A DNA stretch of 64,000 nt from Sceloporus undulatus (Eukaryota > Chordata > Lepidosauria > Squamata > Phrynosomatidae), in assembly GCF_019175285.1 (NCBI RefSeq), contig NC_056530.1, forward strand, positions 10,476,577 to 10,540,576, in the 5' to 3' direction. How positions within the stretch are numbered: the first letter of the stretch is position 1; the number at the start of each line of letters is the position of its first letter. This document shows, in pieces, positions 18,851 to 59,859 of this stretch. A program made the position numbers and the translations under genes. Below the pieces are notes generated by a model. The model searched no databases. It was given only the letters and a program-made list of their open reading frames with translations, and was not told the DNA's origin.

Positions 18851-20170
18851 TTCTTGAATTAGTAGGTGGTTTCATTTCACCTGGGCATATTGTTAGTTTG
18901 GGAAGGAAACAAAAAATTAAACACATTTTTATAGTGTAGGAACTTCCTAATATTGTGTTAATATCCAGGAACACGTCCACTTTTTTACAAGGTGTGTATC
19001 GACACTTTCAAAAGCATGTATTTGTGGGGATTTTGGTCTCTGCTGTAATTCAGCACCAGACTGTAAGGAATCCTGTCTTCCATATTCCATGTAAGAAAGG
19101 ATTTAGTCACAGAGAGCAGCGCCATTTACGTCCAACAGAAACGTCTACCCGTGTATTTTTGGTTAGCTTGGGAAAGACAGCAAAATGTGATGCTCGCATT
19201 GTCAATAGGATTTGTGCAGTCAGGACAAATAATATGTTCCCTTCTGGTTCTGTATTGCTGCCCTCTCCCCCAAAATTGACTATTTAGTCTAAGCAATGTG
19301 TCTATCAATGGCTGCTAGATGATGGAGCTGACTAGAACCTCCATGGGCAGTAGAACTGTACCAACCTTTCCCAATCGGTGTGTTCACTCCCACCTTTCTT
19401 GGTCAGGCTGGTAAGCGTGTTGTAATCCAAAATGTGATTGGGGGGAGACCTTTCCTTCTCCGGTGTTGTACAAACTTTATTGCTTCCCTCCGCCCAAAAC
19501 CAGGAGTAGGATACAGCCTCTCCAAAAGCAGCTTCCAGATTTGGGTTACTTGGACACCCCTGCGATGAAGCTTCTGACTGGATAAGGAAGGGGTCTTTGG
19601 CGCAGAAACACCTGTTATTATACCCATGAGACTCAAGGGTTCCCATCTTTCCAGAAAAGGATTATGCCCATTACAAGGGGATTCTGTTCTGACCCTACTT
19701 GCGAAACCCAACACCCCAGAGAACCGAAAACAAGAATCCCTCCAAGTTGCTTTGGAGGCAGAAAGAAAACTTGAAACTCATCCATCATATACAAATATAC
19801 TGTTTTATTCTACGGGAATCGTTCGATTAACTTCTATCAAGGAAAAAAAACCAGGGGAAATTTTTTCTCTTCTTCTTCTTAAAAGATTCAAACAAGATGG
19901 TTTGGGTATTTCCCTTGCTGCTTATTATTCCCTGAAGGAAAAAAATAAAATAAATTTCACACGATTTCTAAGAAAAACAAAACAAAAAACCAGTCCGACA
20001 GACATAAATAGCTGCACTTCTGAGGATTTTCCACCTACTGTGGGCTTCTCAATCACAGATGAAGAGGACTCTGGGCAGACTGAACATGCAACCAAGACAC
20101 CACTTATTTCTTTTTAATCCTTTACAGAGCCATACAGTAAATTGTATCTGTTAAGAAACATAAAACTTTC
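18851..20170. other. Intergenic spacer between IFI27-like gene and ZMYM4 3' end
   Basis: No gene recognised. A plus-strand frame at 19626-20117 (163 codons, Lys/Ser/Thr-rich) is open but resembles nothing I know and ends near the ZMYM4 polyadenylation site. I treat it as probably non-coding. Confidence 0.4.
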
Positions 20171-20174
20171 ATTT

Positions 20175-22362
20175 TAAAAAAAAATGAGGGACTTTATTTT
20201 AAAGTTCCAGAAAAAAAAACAACATATTTGCTGTCGAAATTAATAACAGTGCATCTGCTATTCAACTACTAATTCTTACAGCTACAGGGAGAACCTGAAG
20301 GGCAGGGAGGAAGAGTCGGTGGAATATAAGTATCTTAAAACATCTGGGAGAGAATAGTGTTCTTCGAAACTGGAAATTTTACTGGAAAGGTCATGGCCAG
20401 TAATAACGTTTCCTTCTGACTTCTAAATTTTTATCTTGAGATCTAAAATGAAAAGTGGGATCTCTGTTCAGAAATGGCAAGCGATGGAGGATGAGGGGCA
20501 GGGAAAAAAATCAAAGGGAGTAAGGGAGGTGCTTTAAACAAAAATATTTCCCCCCACATAATTTCTGCATTTCAAATATACACCAGTGAACTTCAATACA
20601 AGGCAGGGGACAAGGACGACCAAGTACACGACGGCAAAAGAGGAGAAGAAGAAGACTACTTTCTGATTTTATTGTTACCTTTGTTACTGTTAAAAAGAAT
20701 ACCCCAAACACACCCACGCACACAAAAAAAGGAGGTTTTGTTCAACGTTGGAGAGATCAACCAGAGCGTTTTTAGAAAAAGAAAAACTCTTGCCTTAGAA
20801 ATTTGGTGACCGGACAAAACTGCCAATAAAAACATACATAACAATTATCCGCTTTTAAAAAATAGTTTTGGATCTTCAAAGTGATCTGCGAGACTGAGAA
20901 AAGGGCATACGCTGGGAAGGGGGTAGTGAAATGCATTTGACCTAGCTAGGGGTTAGCACCCTGCATTCATACAAGAGGGACTTCGAATGGAGTGGAGATA
21001 CAGGTAACACAGCCAAGCCTTTCAAATGTTCACTTTCAAATGTGGACCTTATTTTTACAGGACTTTTAGAAAGCAAGTGGTAAAGAGAGCAGACAAATAA
21101 ACCTGCCCAAGAATTAGAATGCAGTTCCATTTTTTAAAAATTAAAGGTGGGGGGGGATAATTAAAACCAAAGTAAACCCCCCCCAAATTCTGAAAGACTC
21201 CAGAAGGCCCATCCCTCCAAAACATAAAAAACAGGACCTACCCAAAGGGGAGATGAGAGGTGGAGGAAAAGCTGCCACTGAGACAGATTTAAAAAGGGGG
21301 GATGGACATAAAACGGATGGGGCACAATTCCTGCAGAACTATTTCTGAGCAGTCTGGCATTTTCTTTTTTATGAGGCCGTGTTGGGGCATTCTGTGTCAA
21401 ACCCAGTTTGTCTGAACCGAAAGGTCTGTGTGTGAGCATGCGCACCCACACACATACTGGAACAACTTGTCTCAGCTGAGTAATTTGAGCAGGGCAGAGC
21501 TTGGAAAAAATCACTTTTTTGGACCACAGCTCCCCAAACCTCCTAGCCATTGTGGGCACTGCCCAGGCTGACTGGAGAATTGACGGGTGGCCTGCCCTGC
21601 TGCCACGTGAGGGATGTCACAGAGCCAATATTTCAAAAGTGAGGAAATTTCACAACATCCAACCATGATTTCTCCTCCCACGACTTAGCCTGTTGCTCCC
21701 TTCTTCTGGCTGGGTCATCGTTTCTGAACATCCAATCCAAGTGGAAAATATATATGTGTGTGTATATATATATATATTTATATATATAAAAGGGAAAAGG
21801 ACAAGGGAGTTGAACTGGTACAGACAGCATTTCCACTGGTTTCCACCCTACTACGTTTGGTTTTGCATTCTACCGCAAAGTGTTAGGAAACCCCACGTAC
21901 CTGTGGGCAGCAGCTACACCGCAAAAGCACCCAGGGCTTTAATCTAGCTTTCTTCGCTTCCATGGTTAGGAGGGAAGGATATACACAACAGGTTTCCTTT
22001 TAAGAATGAAAAAAACCCAACAATCCATAATTGGTTTTTGTCCCACTAAAAGCACCGCTGGGGGGAAGGGTGTGTGGAACAAAAGAAATGAGTCCATCTT
22101 AAGAGACTATTTTCAGGATCAACAGCAATATCCATTTTCTTGCACCTTCTGCCATTTTGTGTCCTCTGATTCTCCTTTTGCGATCTCCTGCAGCTTTTGC
22201 TGGGCCTTCTGAGAGTTCATGTGACAGGAAAAGGAATAGTTTCCCAAAGGCTGGGTGCATTCACAGTTTGGTGCTTTTGGAAGGTGTATCAGAAAGGGAA
22301 GGAAACAAACAAAACAGAACCAAAAGGAGAGAGAGAGAGCACGCACCCCCATTCACCTGTCT
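20175..22362 (-). other. ZMYM4: ZMYM4 3' untranslated region
   Basis: Follows the stop codon at 22363 and runs to candidate polyadenylation signals at 20673 and 20198. It contains G-rich and A-rich runs and a TA/TG microsatellite near 21757-21790, and no transposon I could identify. In human, part of the ZMYM4 3' UTR was isolated as a cell-death-inhibiting RNA (CDIR). Whether that function exists here cannot be told. Confidence 0.6.
20193..20198 (-). promoter_or_regulatory. ZMYM4: ZMYM4 polyadenylation signal (distal candidate)
   Basis: AATAAA on the minus strand, about 2.17 kb beyond the stop codon. A second candidate lies at 20668-20673. Confidence 0.5.
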
Positions 22363-50000
<27,638 letters not shown>

Positions 50001-50329
50001 CTGCAAACAAGAAAAAGAATTAAATGGTAAATCTGTCTGATGTAAATTCAAGAGAATACATTCCCTCCCTTGTCACCCATTTCCCAGGAGAAAACAAACT
50101 TTAGAATTTAAGGCAATTCAACAATGCAGTATGTTATGCAAGTGAAAGAAACACAGATTTACATTTAAGGTTGCCTGATTTACATTCAGTGGTATAAAAA
50201 CACTGTAGTTTAAGAGCAGAATTCAGGCTATGTCCTGTTGGCTCAATTGGAAGCTGATTTTCAGACAGATATGCCTCCAAATCACCAGGGATGTTGTGCA
50301 ATGTCACAAATTGTATCTGCTTACAGTAA

Positions 50330-50408
50330 GCATAGAATCATAGAGTTGGAAGAGACCGCAAGGGCCATCCAGTCCAACCCCCTGCCATGCAGGAAATCCA
50401 GATCAGAG
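50330..50408 (-). mobile_element. CR1 LINE 3' end, minus strand
   Basis: atagaatcatagagttggaa, gagaccgcaagggccatcca: the complement of the CR1 terminus. Confidence 0.88.
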
Positions 50409-50612
50409 CATGGTGTAGTGGTTTGAGCATTAGACTATGACTGTGGAGACTAGGCAATAGAAATCTACTGGGTGACATTGGGCAAGTCACTCTTTTTCAG
50501 CCCCAAAGGGAGGCGAAAGCAAATCCCCTCTGAACAAATCTTGCCCAGAAACCCCTGTAATAAAGTTCGCCATAGGTCAGACACAACTTGAAGGCACAGA
50601 ACAACAACTACA
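50409..50612 (+). mobile_element. tRNA-headed SINE, plus strand
   Basis: gcatggtgtagtggtttgag (box A-like), then ctactgggtgacattgggca, then cacaacttgaaggcacagaa and CAA repeats. It abuts the CR1 end. Confidence 0.8.
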
Positions 50613-51781
50613 CATAGATTGTCCAAATATAAACATCTTCCTTTAGTTCACTTAAAATTTGAAAGAACTGACCATCTTCTCTTTGCCTAATATTTGTAGT
50701 TACTTTTTTATACTTGAAGACTGAAATGTTGGCTGCCAGCTCTTGTTCTTGTACCTTTCCTTGTTAATGTTTGAAAGATGGGATTGCCCTTTACAGGAGT
50801 AAGTTGCTCCAAGTTTCCAAACACAACAACATGTTTCTGCCCAAACAGATCATCACTACCACAGATGAAGAAATGCAAGTATGCTACAAATCACACTAAT
50901 CTCATCAATGGCTAGAAGAGTAGCACTTTCATCAGTTTGCTCAGAACTGCTGTAATCCCATCATTCACTTTGCAATCCTCCAACATTTTCATACACTCTG
51001 CAGAGATCACAAACAGGTGATGGGTGGCTATATGAATATTGGTACATCTTGGGCAAGTTATTTTTCTAGCCTATAACTAAGAATGCCCCAGGCAGCAGAG
51101 CTGGGAGATTCTGGGAGCTGTAATCCAAAAAGGTAATTTTTCCATGCTCTGCCAATGTTTTCGAAGCTCTGCCAAACCAGTAGAAGCAACAATACAAGAA
51201 CATTCAACACAGCCTGATCTAACATAAATGTTTTAATTGCTCTAATCAAGAAACCCATGCCAGTGCCTACAAATCCACTAACAACTGCTTTTCATTACTG
51301 CATGTGTATAATTTGTTCTGGACATCAACGCCGGATCACACTACTTTTTTCTCTGGCACATTATATTGAGGACTGATTGAATAAAGTGTTTGGATTTGGC
51401 CTTTGTTCAAGGTGGGCTTATAGAGCACTGGTGATAGCATCAGCATTCATTTGCCACACACTAAGCTCTATAGCACATTCAGTTAAAGGATCATTTTGAC
51501 TCAGTCCCACTCTACTCTGAGAGTCATTAACAACTTCATTTTCGGTGCAAGCAATAAAAGCGTCTTTCCCCCCCAAAATTTCCTCCTTCTGCTTCATGAA
51601 ACGAGTCTGTGAAGAGCTTCCTCACTTTCTTTGTAATTTATGATGGCTTAATAGCTCTTTCTCACATCTCCAGGGTTTAAACAAGATGTGCAAACCACTT
51701 TGAATATTAAGAAAAGAATGAACTATTTTCTAGCTTGTCAATTGTCATTGACAGAGAGACGGGATATAAATAAAAGTTTTA

Positions 51782-51782
<1 letters not shown>

Positions 51783-51826
<44 letters not shown>

Positions 51827-51828
51827 GT
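51783..51828. repeat. (ATT)n microsatellite
   Basis: About 15 uninterrupted ATT units following a LINE-like tail (gagacgggatataaataaaa). Confidence 0.95.
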
Positions 51829-53160
51829 TTTTTCACCAAACATACTGATATTCTATGCAAACTGGATCTTCTTCAACTTAAGACTGACAGGTGTATCACT
51901 GAACTCTCACATCTGCACATTTGATGCCCAATGCTCCACTGCCTCTCCCTCAAGCTTTCACTTGTTACTACCTTCCTTGTCCAGACTTTCCAAGCTCTAT
52001 ATAATCCTCAGTCTTGGATATTATTTTTCACCCAAGATGTCTGTTCCTTGGATAATGACCTTCTGGATTACATTTTGCAATTTATCAAATTTTCTAAGAA
52101 GAGAAAGACAGAAAGAGAGTTGGTACCACCTCAATGCACTCAACAGGGCTAAAACAGACACTACTTGGGAGAAATTACTCTGATTAAATTTCCCAAGCTT
52201 ACAGTAGAGATTCCTAATTTTGATCAGTGCAGTGGCACTTGAGGAGTGGCTGACAAGTCCTTCCTTTCTCTTCCAGGACTGACTTGGAAGCAATTTTGGA
52301 TGGAGTTGGCAATGGTAGAAATGTACAAACTCTAATTTCAAAACAAAAACTTATAATAGTATAACTATGTATGGTTAACATATAATTTTATAACTATGTT
52401 TAATAATTAATCAAATATAGTATATGTTCTGTCAAGCTAAGTAGCCTGATTATTGATGCACTGGAGATGAAATGCCTTGCGCTACCATTTTACAACAGTA
52501 AATTTGCTATTACTGATTAATACTGTATACATTTGCCACTTATGAAGTTGTTGGTGTTGGAGTTGGATGGTGGAAAAAGAGAAGGGGTAGTCTCAAAGGT
52601 TTGGTTCTACATCCTTGATCTCTGCACCATACCCTGCCAGGAACTGCAACCTCACAAACTGCTTTAAGCAGGTAAATGAATTTAAAAACTATGTTCAATT
52701 CAGCTTTTAATCTGCCTTTCCTTCAAGTTCAGGACAATGTATTTAATGCTTGACAAAGACATGGTATGTATGTGCAGGTGCAAGTCTCTAAAACTGGTAA
52801 ATATTATTACAATTAGTATTAAATTCATTGCAGTTTATTACTGCTGCTGCTACTTTTTTTGGGGGGGGGAAACGTATACACACTTCTATAATTGTTATGG
52901 CAATAAGAAAAAATAACACTGACTTCAGAAGCATATTTATACTAAGCCAAAACATGATAAGATGCTTTGTTTCTTCTTCTAAATCATCTTAAACTAAATC
53001 ATTCCTAATCATCATCATTATCTTTATGCATACCCTGCCTTTGCCATCAAATTAGGACTCTAGATGGCATGGAACTTAAAGCTATATGGCATCCCTTTCC
53101 CTTGTCCCCTAACTGGATTTAAATCTATCCCTTTATTACAGGGGTAGGCAACACAGGACA

Positions 53161-53290
53161 GTCAGCATGGTGTAGTGGTTTGTGCACTGGAAGGGAACAC
53201 TGAAGACCAGGGTTTGAATGGAAACCCATTGGGTGACCTTGGGCAAGTCACACTCTCTCAGCTTCAGAGGAAGGCAAAGCCAAGAAAACT
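53161..53290 (+). mobile_element. tRNA-headed SINE, 5' part
   Basis: gtcagcatggtgtagtggtt, then ccattgggtgaccttgggca and agtcacactctctcagcttc. The tail is missing. Confidence 0.75.
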
Positions 53291-53504
53291 TAAAAGCAGC
53301 AATAGCAACATGGGACTCTCCAGGTGCTGCTACTACTGCAACACACCACAATTCTACCCGAGCATAGCCCATGATTTTAGGCAAACTACTCTCTCTCAGA
53401 CTCATTTTCCCATCAGCACTACAGAAATAATAGTACTGGACAAGGTTTTAGTAGCCTAGTGCTCTGACAATTATGAACAGAGCTATATGAACACTATGCA
53501 TATT

Positions 53505-53720
53505 ACAGTGAGCCCTTGATATTCGCTGGGGTTTGGTTCCAGGATTCCCCATGGATACATGGATGCTCAAGTCCCAGTATAGACAATGGTATCTGTTATA
53601 TAAAATGGCAAAATCCTGGTTTGTCTTTGGAAATTTTTGTCTTTTAAAAGATATTATCAAGCCAAGGATGCTCAGACCTGTGGATAAAGAATCAGTGGAT
53701 ATGGAGGGCCTACTGTATGA
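53505..53720. mobile_element. Tigger-like MITE
   Basis: gagcccttgatattcgctgg, ggttccaggattccccatgg, and an end of gatatggagggcctactgta. Confidence 0.6.
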
Positions 53721-55039
53721 CATACATTTAAATTTAACTGATTCTTTCAATATTATATTGCATTCTTTCCCATTTTGGTTTAAACATATTTAAACCGACC
53801 CTCTAAAGACAGACACAGAGACGAAATTTGAAAACAAATGTGGAAGCACAATTATAATATTCAGGGGTAACACACTTCAGTTCAGTTTTGTTGCCTACAT
53901 GCAAACAAATTGCCTGTTTGAACTCATTAAGAAAGACTGGCGAAAACTTTTTTTAACCCTGATAACCAGCCGTCATGTAAGTTCTCAGAAGTTAGAATCC
54001 TGGATTTGCTCAATTCTGTCCATTTGATTGCAAAGCCTTCTTTGAGGGGAAAGGATCAGGGAAACTCTTAAAAGAAAGTATGCAATTATAACCACCCACC
54101 CACAAAAAATTCCCATTTTTCCAAATTCCCTTTGCAAAGCCTCCACCCAGCACATTTCTCTGGAGGAAAATGATGTAAAACAGATAAATAATCTTTGCAA
54201 CAGTCTTAAAATCCCAACTCTTCTGACAAAACAAGTGTGAAAGAAACACACTGATGGGGAGGGGGGGGGGAATGTTAAATATCCCAGCCAATGCATTGCC
54301 CCTCCCAGGTTTGAGAAACCTTGCTTATGCTAAGAAGAGTGGCCACCAGACTCCACCTGGGAGTCCTTTCCAGGGTTGTGTTTTGCAGGTTCACCAAAGC
54401 CACTCCTCCCATTGCCTACCTTCAAAGCATCTAGGGAGAGAGGAGTGCAGTGGGTAACAAAGAGCCAGCTTGCTGCATATACCTGCTGCAGGAAAAGAAG
54501 CACTTCCAACAGGAAGTGAACCCCTAGAGGTCAGGAGAGCCATAGAGAGCAGGGAAGAAGAGAGCTGCTGAGCTGTGAACTCCGAAGAGCATGGCTGGGA
54601 ACTGCAGAGCCCCCTAGCCGTGTCAGATGCCGCAGCCGCCCGTCTGTCGAACGTCTGCCATTCAGGCTCCAAGCCGGGCAGGGATTTCCCCTTCATCCTG
54701 TTTTCTCTCCATAAAGTTGGCCAGGCACATGTTCTTCAGGACTTGTTTTCATGGATACTCACAGCGTGTGCTCACACAGATGTTGTGCCAGAAAACCTGA
54801 GCAGCTGACAAAACTCTGGACCAACACAACCTGCTTGGAAGAATCCACTAAAGGGAAATAAAATCAATCTCTACTCAAAGGTTTACAGATTAACAAGCTC
54901 CAAGGTGTCCGATAAATTATTGGTCTAACGTTTAAAGGATGCTGGGAAGGTTTAACCAAACTTAATCGACGTCAAGGGTAGGATGATAGTGCGATTAAAG
55001 AAAATTATAGCATGAAGATTAAATATAGATTGATATATG

Positions 55040-55255
55040 TAGATAATACAATGAACCCTTCTCTTACGTGGGGGATCTGTTCCAGACCCCCTCCTCTAAG
55101 GGGAAAAGCGCATATGGTTGCACCCCACTGAAAATAATGGAGCGCGAGCCCACACTGCAAGATGCGCGCCATTGCTTTTCCCCATGCAGCTTCCGCAAAA
55201 GCTGGAAACCACGTACGGCTTGCTCATGTACAACGTGGATGTACTGTATATTTTA
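55040..55255. mobile_element. Probable mariner-type MITE
   Basis: gaacccttctcttacgtggg at the left and cgtggatgtactgtatattt at the right, with a CpG-rich core. Ends are degraded. Confidence 0.4.
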
Positions 55256-55310
55256 ATTAGTTTATTATAATATACTATAATTATAAATGTAGATTAATGT
55301 ATTTGAATAC

Positions 55311-55400
55311 AGTGGGGCCTTGTAATCCATGGGTTTGCCATCCACAGATTTAAACATCCACAGATTTAAGCATCCACAGACAGCAAACCCCCATTATCCT
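55311..55400. mobile_element. Tigger-like MITE fragment
   Basis: cagtggggccttgtaatcca, then repeats of atccacagatttaa and a split remainder. Confidence 0.5.
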
Positions 55401-55640
55401 CAATGGCTGCGCATGCACACAGCCATGCCACCATTCAATCATTTTATGTGCAAGCAATGACCATATGTCCAAATTCGTATGAGTACATAAAATACATACA
55501 TACTATTAACATTAGTAAGATACCTACACCTACGGACATCAATAAAATATGAATATAAATGTAAACATAAGTCATAAAGATAAAATATAGACATAAATTA
55601 TAACTGCATAAGCATGCCACTGTTAGGGACAACGGGACTT

Positions 55641-55909
55641 CAGGTAAGCCTCCATTGTTTCAGGTAAGCCTCCTTTGTTGCAAAACCTCCAAAGAAGGAG
55701 ACTCCACCACACTCCAAGGCAATGTCTTCCACTGTCAAACAGCTCAACGTCAGAATCATAAAGTTGGAAGAGACCGCAAGGGCCATCCAGTCCAACCCCC
55801 TTCCATGCAGGAAATCTAAAGCAAAGCATCCCCAACAGATGTCCATCCAGCCTCTGTTTAAAGACCTCTGAGGAAGGTGACTCCACTACACTCCGAGGGA
55901 GAACTTCCT
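55641..55909 (-). mobile_element. CR1 3' fragments, minus strand
   Basis: Two tandem minus-strand pieces: 55641-55740 (related subfamily, with caaggcaatgtcttccactg) and 55741-55909 (agttggaagagaccgcaagg, then the region upstream to actccgaggga). Confidence 0.75.
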
Positions 55910-56095
55910 AACAGTAAGAGCTGTTCAACAGTGGAAGATGCTGCCTTGGAGTGTGCTGGAGTCTCCTTTGGGTTTTTTTTAAACAGAGGTTGGATGGCCA
56001 TCTGTTGGGGTGCTTTCATTGTGAGTTCCTCCATGGCAGGGGGTTGGACTGGGTGGCCCTTGTGGTCTCTTCCAGCTCTATGATTCGATATAGAT
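55910..56095 (+). mobile_element. CR1 3' fragment, plus strand
   Basis: gaacttcctaacagtaagag through ggggttggactgggtggccc and agctctatgattcgat. Head-to-head with the preceding minus-strand fragment. Confidence 0.85.
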
Positions 56096-56779
56096 CTGTG
56101 TTTTTGTCTGGATTAATACACATTAAAATATAGATCAAAAATGTGAACATCTAGGACTGGCAACCTTTTACTGGCTCTGGTGCCTCGCTTTTAACGGCAA
56201 CTTGCAAACAGAGAGTAAGCGGTAAAGCATTTTCAATCACTGTGCTCTCATGCTAGGAAAAAATTCTGCATATTGGGATGCTGTTAAAAAAACAGCAATG
56301 GTGCTAAAAACAAACAAACCAAAAATGTGGGAGTAGTATCATTTCTGAAAGGTAGTTAAGGTTTTTATGTACACTGGCAGAAGTGAAAGACAAGGACACG
56401 CAGACACACACTTTGGATGTGTGCAAAATAAAATGTCCAGTTACATTCTCCAGTATATATTTTACAAAGGGCGCACTCAGTATCCTTCAGTCTTTGATCG
56501 AGGTAACTAGAGAGAAATCCGGACAGTATCTTTTGGTTTTCCAATCATAATAAAGTCATGCCCCTGAAACACACTCTACAATGCTGAAATGAAGAGGAAC
56601 TAGCCAAGATTTTAGAAATAACTTTAGGCAGACTGTTAAGAAAGGGTTCTTTGAAGAAACTCGACTTTATACGTTCCATAAGACCATCCAATAAACCCAG
56701 ATATACAAGTGGGTCCTACAAAAAAACAATAACCAAAAGTTGGCCTGTGGAGTGGCTCTTGTTCAGAGCTTCCAGCCAG

Positions 56780-57005
56780 TTATGGGGCTGCATTTACACT
56801 GCAAAATTAATCCAGTTTAACACTGCTGTAACTGCTATGGCTCCATGCTATGCAATTCTGGGATTTGTAGTTTTGTGAGATATTTAGCCTTCTCTGCCAG
56901 AGAGCTCTGATGCTCCAACAAATGGCAACCCCCAGGATTCCATACAATAGAGCCCTGGCAGTTAAAGCAGTGTCATACTGCATTAATGTTGTAGTGTGGC
57001 AGCAG
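56780..57005. mobile_element. Palindromic MITE family H, copy 4
   Basis: tgcatttacactgcaaaatt at the left and gcattaatgttgtagtgtgg at the right, with actgctatggctccatgcta inside. Confidence 0.7.
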
Positions 57006-57527
57006 GAATGCCCTGATTCCCAGCCTTCTGCTATTTCCATCCAGCCACTAATTAATTTGCCACATTCACTGAGCATATTCAGTCCTCACTGGATGGTTTG
57101 GGCTAATTTCTGCCTTTTGGGGCCCTTTGCAGTGCTGCAGATATCACTGTCTTGCGCACAAGTGGTGTCATCCGGCCACATATGTATTCTGCATCATGAG
57201 AAGCTAATGCACTGTAAATTATGTACAATGATGAGGCATGTATCTACTCTGTTTCCAGTACTGCTCCACATCATCTCAAACTACCTTGTTATCCCCAAGA
57301 GTGCATTACAATTAACATTTGGGAAGTAGGCAGGCAATGGAACATCTTGTCCTAACACTGCTTTGTATTTACTTTATGCTATTTTACAGAATATTTAAAA
57401 CCCCACTTCTCCAAGCCATGGTAACCGAATCACACACAAACACACCAGAAAGATTCGCAGAAAGCTATCATAAATCAAAGCACTGATTCATATAACTGTT
57501 ATTATCTACAGTACTCACTTATTTAGA

Positions 57528-57753
57528 GCCAGCATGGCGTAGAGGTTTCAGTGCTGGACTATGACTCTAGAGACCAGGGTTCAAATCCTTGCTCAGTCAC
57601 GGAAAGCTACTTGGTGGCCGTGAGCAAGTCACACTCAGCCTTCAAGGGAGGCAATACTAAACCTCCTCCGAACAAATCTTACTAAGTAAAACCCATGATA
57701 GGGTCACCGTAAGTCGGAAAATGACTTAAAGGCACACAACAATAGCAACAAAC
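57528..57753 (+). mobile_element. tRNA-headed SINE, plus strand
   Basis: gccagcatggcgtagaggtt, gactctagagaccagggttc, and tgacttaaaggcacacaaca. Confidence 0.85.
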
Positions 57754-58682
57754 TCATTTATTCAGTGTGGGTGTCCAATATATCAGGGAGGAAATGTTCC
57801 TATCTCTGCCTGGAGGAAGAGAGACTGAAACTGGGACTTCTTGCATGCGAAGTATATAGTCCTCCGAATAAGTATGTATTTCCAGGGAAAGGCTGATGGG
57901 ATTTTAGAAATTTCCCTTTAAACAGTTGACCTCAGTGCCAATGATACAAATAGTTTTGGAAATTCCCTCATTTTATCACAGCGCACACTGCTGTAGGAGA
58001 CACAAGGGTACAAAAACCCCTTGGGTATAAGGAAGCTATTGGTGCAGTTATTTGGATCTTGGCCACAAGATTTTAACCTTTTTTCTCATCTAAGACTAAT
58101 TATTTTCACCTAGACTAATAACTTCTCATCTAAGACTAATACTTTTCAAATGCCTTCTGAAAACATACTTATTTACATAGGCTTTCTATGGTTGTTATTG
58201 ACCACAATGCTGCTCTGCTTTAATTGCAGTTACTTATTATGTTTATACATACATATTTTAATTATGATTTTAATATACCTTGGCTGGAATCCTGTTAGTT
58301 AGTCCCACTAAGAGCAGACCTACTAACTCATTTGTTGAATGGTGTGTTGACATATAGGTAAATCAAGCAGACCCAACAGCTCTACTCTAGTTGAGCACTC
58401 TTAGTCCTCAATAGGATTGAGGCCAATGTATGTAAACTGATGGGAGCCATTATATTTAGTAGAGTGCAAACAATGCAAATCTAAATAAGTAAAAGCAAAA
58501 CATGGAAAAAACAACCCGCCTCTTTACAAACAAATGCCTAACCTATCTTGTATAGCTTCCCATCGACTCTCAAACTCCATTTTGGTGGATCTCTGACTCC
58601 ACCTATTCACTTCACGGATGGCGCATATGAGGCCAAATGTGCTGCAGGAATTTATTTAATATCCATACAAATGTTGTATTTT

Positions 58683-58905
58683 TGTTGTTGAGTGCCTTCA
58701 AGTCATTTCTCACTGATGGAGACTCTAAGAAAACCCTATCATGGGGTTTCCTTGGCATGATTTGTTCAGTGGGGATTTGTCTTGCCTTCCCCAGAGACTG
58801 AGATAGTGTGACCTGGCCAGGGTTACTCAGTGGGTTTCTGTAGCCGATTCAAATACTGATCTCCAAGTCACCATTAAACACTTAAACCATTACACCAAAC
58901 TACAG
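58683..58905 (-). mobile_element. tRNA-headed SINE, minus strand
   Basis: tgttgttgagtgccttcaag at the left (tail complement) and cacttaaaccattacaccaa at the right (head complement). Confidence 0.85.
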
Positions 58906-59859
58906 AAAATACAAAATGGAGATGACTGACATTTTAAAAATAAATCCCATAGTACACAGTGAGCTGGAATTTTAGTTCCTGAAAGAATTGAAAAGTAGAG
59001 CCAGTTGCATATATGTTTGTGATATTAGAGTTTAGAAAACCTAACAAGTTGTGGTTGTTGGCTATGATAAGAATTTGTAATCAAACACAACTGGAGGGCA
59101 CCAAATCGGAGGAAGTTTAGTTGAGAGCAAAGTTATCTACCTGTGCAATTTATAGCAGTTCCTTCAGGCCAACAATGCCTTTGCATCTGAAAGCAAAATA
59201 ATATACTTTCACACCATGCCTTTTCTTTCCTATTTTATCTTTCCTTGTATTTAAACTAAGTCATTATAGCTTAATTGTGGGATCTCTTGAGTGAATGCCA
59301 AGAAAACACCAATGTTGCATTTAAATAAAACCATACAAAGGGCAGCGGGTTAGAGGAGCAACAGCTGTGATGAAACCTGGAAATATTACTTTAGGAACAC
59401 AATTACTTTAGGAGTACAATTCCCAGAATGCACAAGTTAGTTTAAGGATTCTGGGAACTGTAGTCCAAAAATAACATCTCAAGGCTCAAGACCCCTCCTT
59501 TGGTTGCCTTTCACTTGCTTTCAAGCACAATAGCTGACCTGGTGCTTGGCCTGGCAATGACTCTCAGGACAAAAGCACAGAACAGTAGAAGAGAGAGATT
59601 GATTGGATGCTGCTGAAGGATTCCCCATTTTTGTTTCTTTAAAAAATGCATCATTTCATAAAATTATTTAGCAACATTGATAATAAAAATCAAATTTGGA
59701 AACTGCAGCGGATGTGATGCTTGTAAAATCTAAGCTCAAAGTTGTCTGTAGTTCCCTGCCACAGTCACTATCAGTAAGAAGAGATCCAGACACATAGTTC
59801 ATACTAAAAACCTGTGTGTTACAGTCTTTTTCTCTTTAAAATCTAACTGGCAAAAGAGA

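Noticed and set aside
19626-20117. A 163-codon plus-strand frame near the ZMYM4 3' end
   Set aside because: No family, low-complexity Lys/Ser composition and no splice or promoter context. Kept only as a remark.
54391-54808. Possible ZMYM4 first exon or promoter near 54.5 kb
   Set aside because: The region is only mildly GC-rich, and no minus-strand frame gives an AEREVESG-like start with a donor in the right phase.
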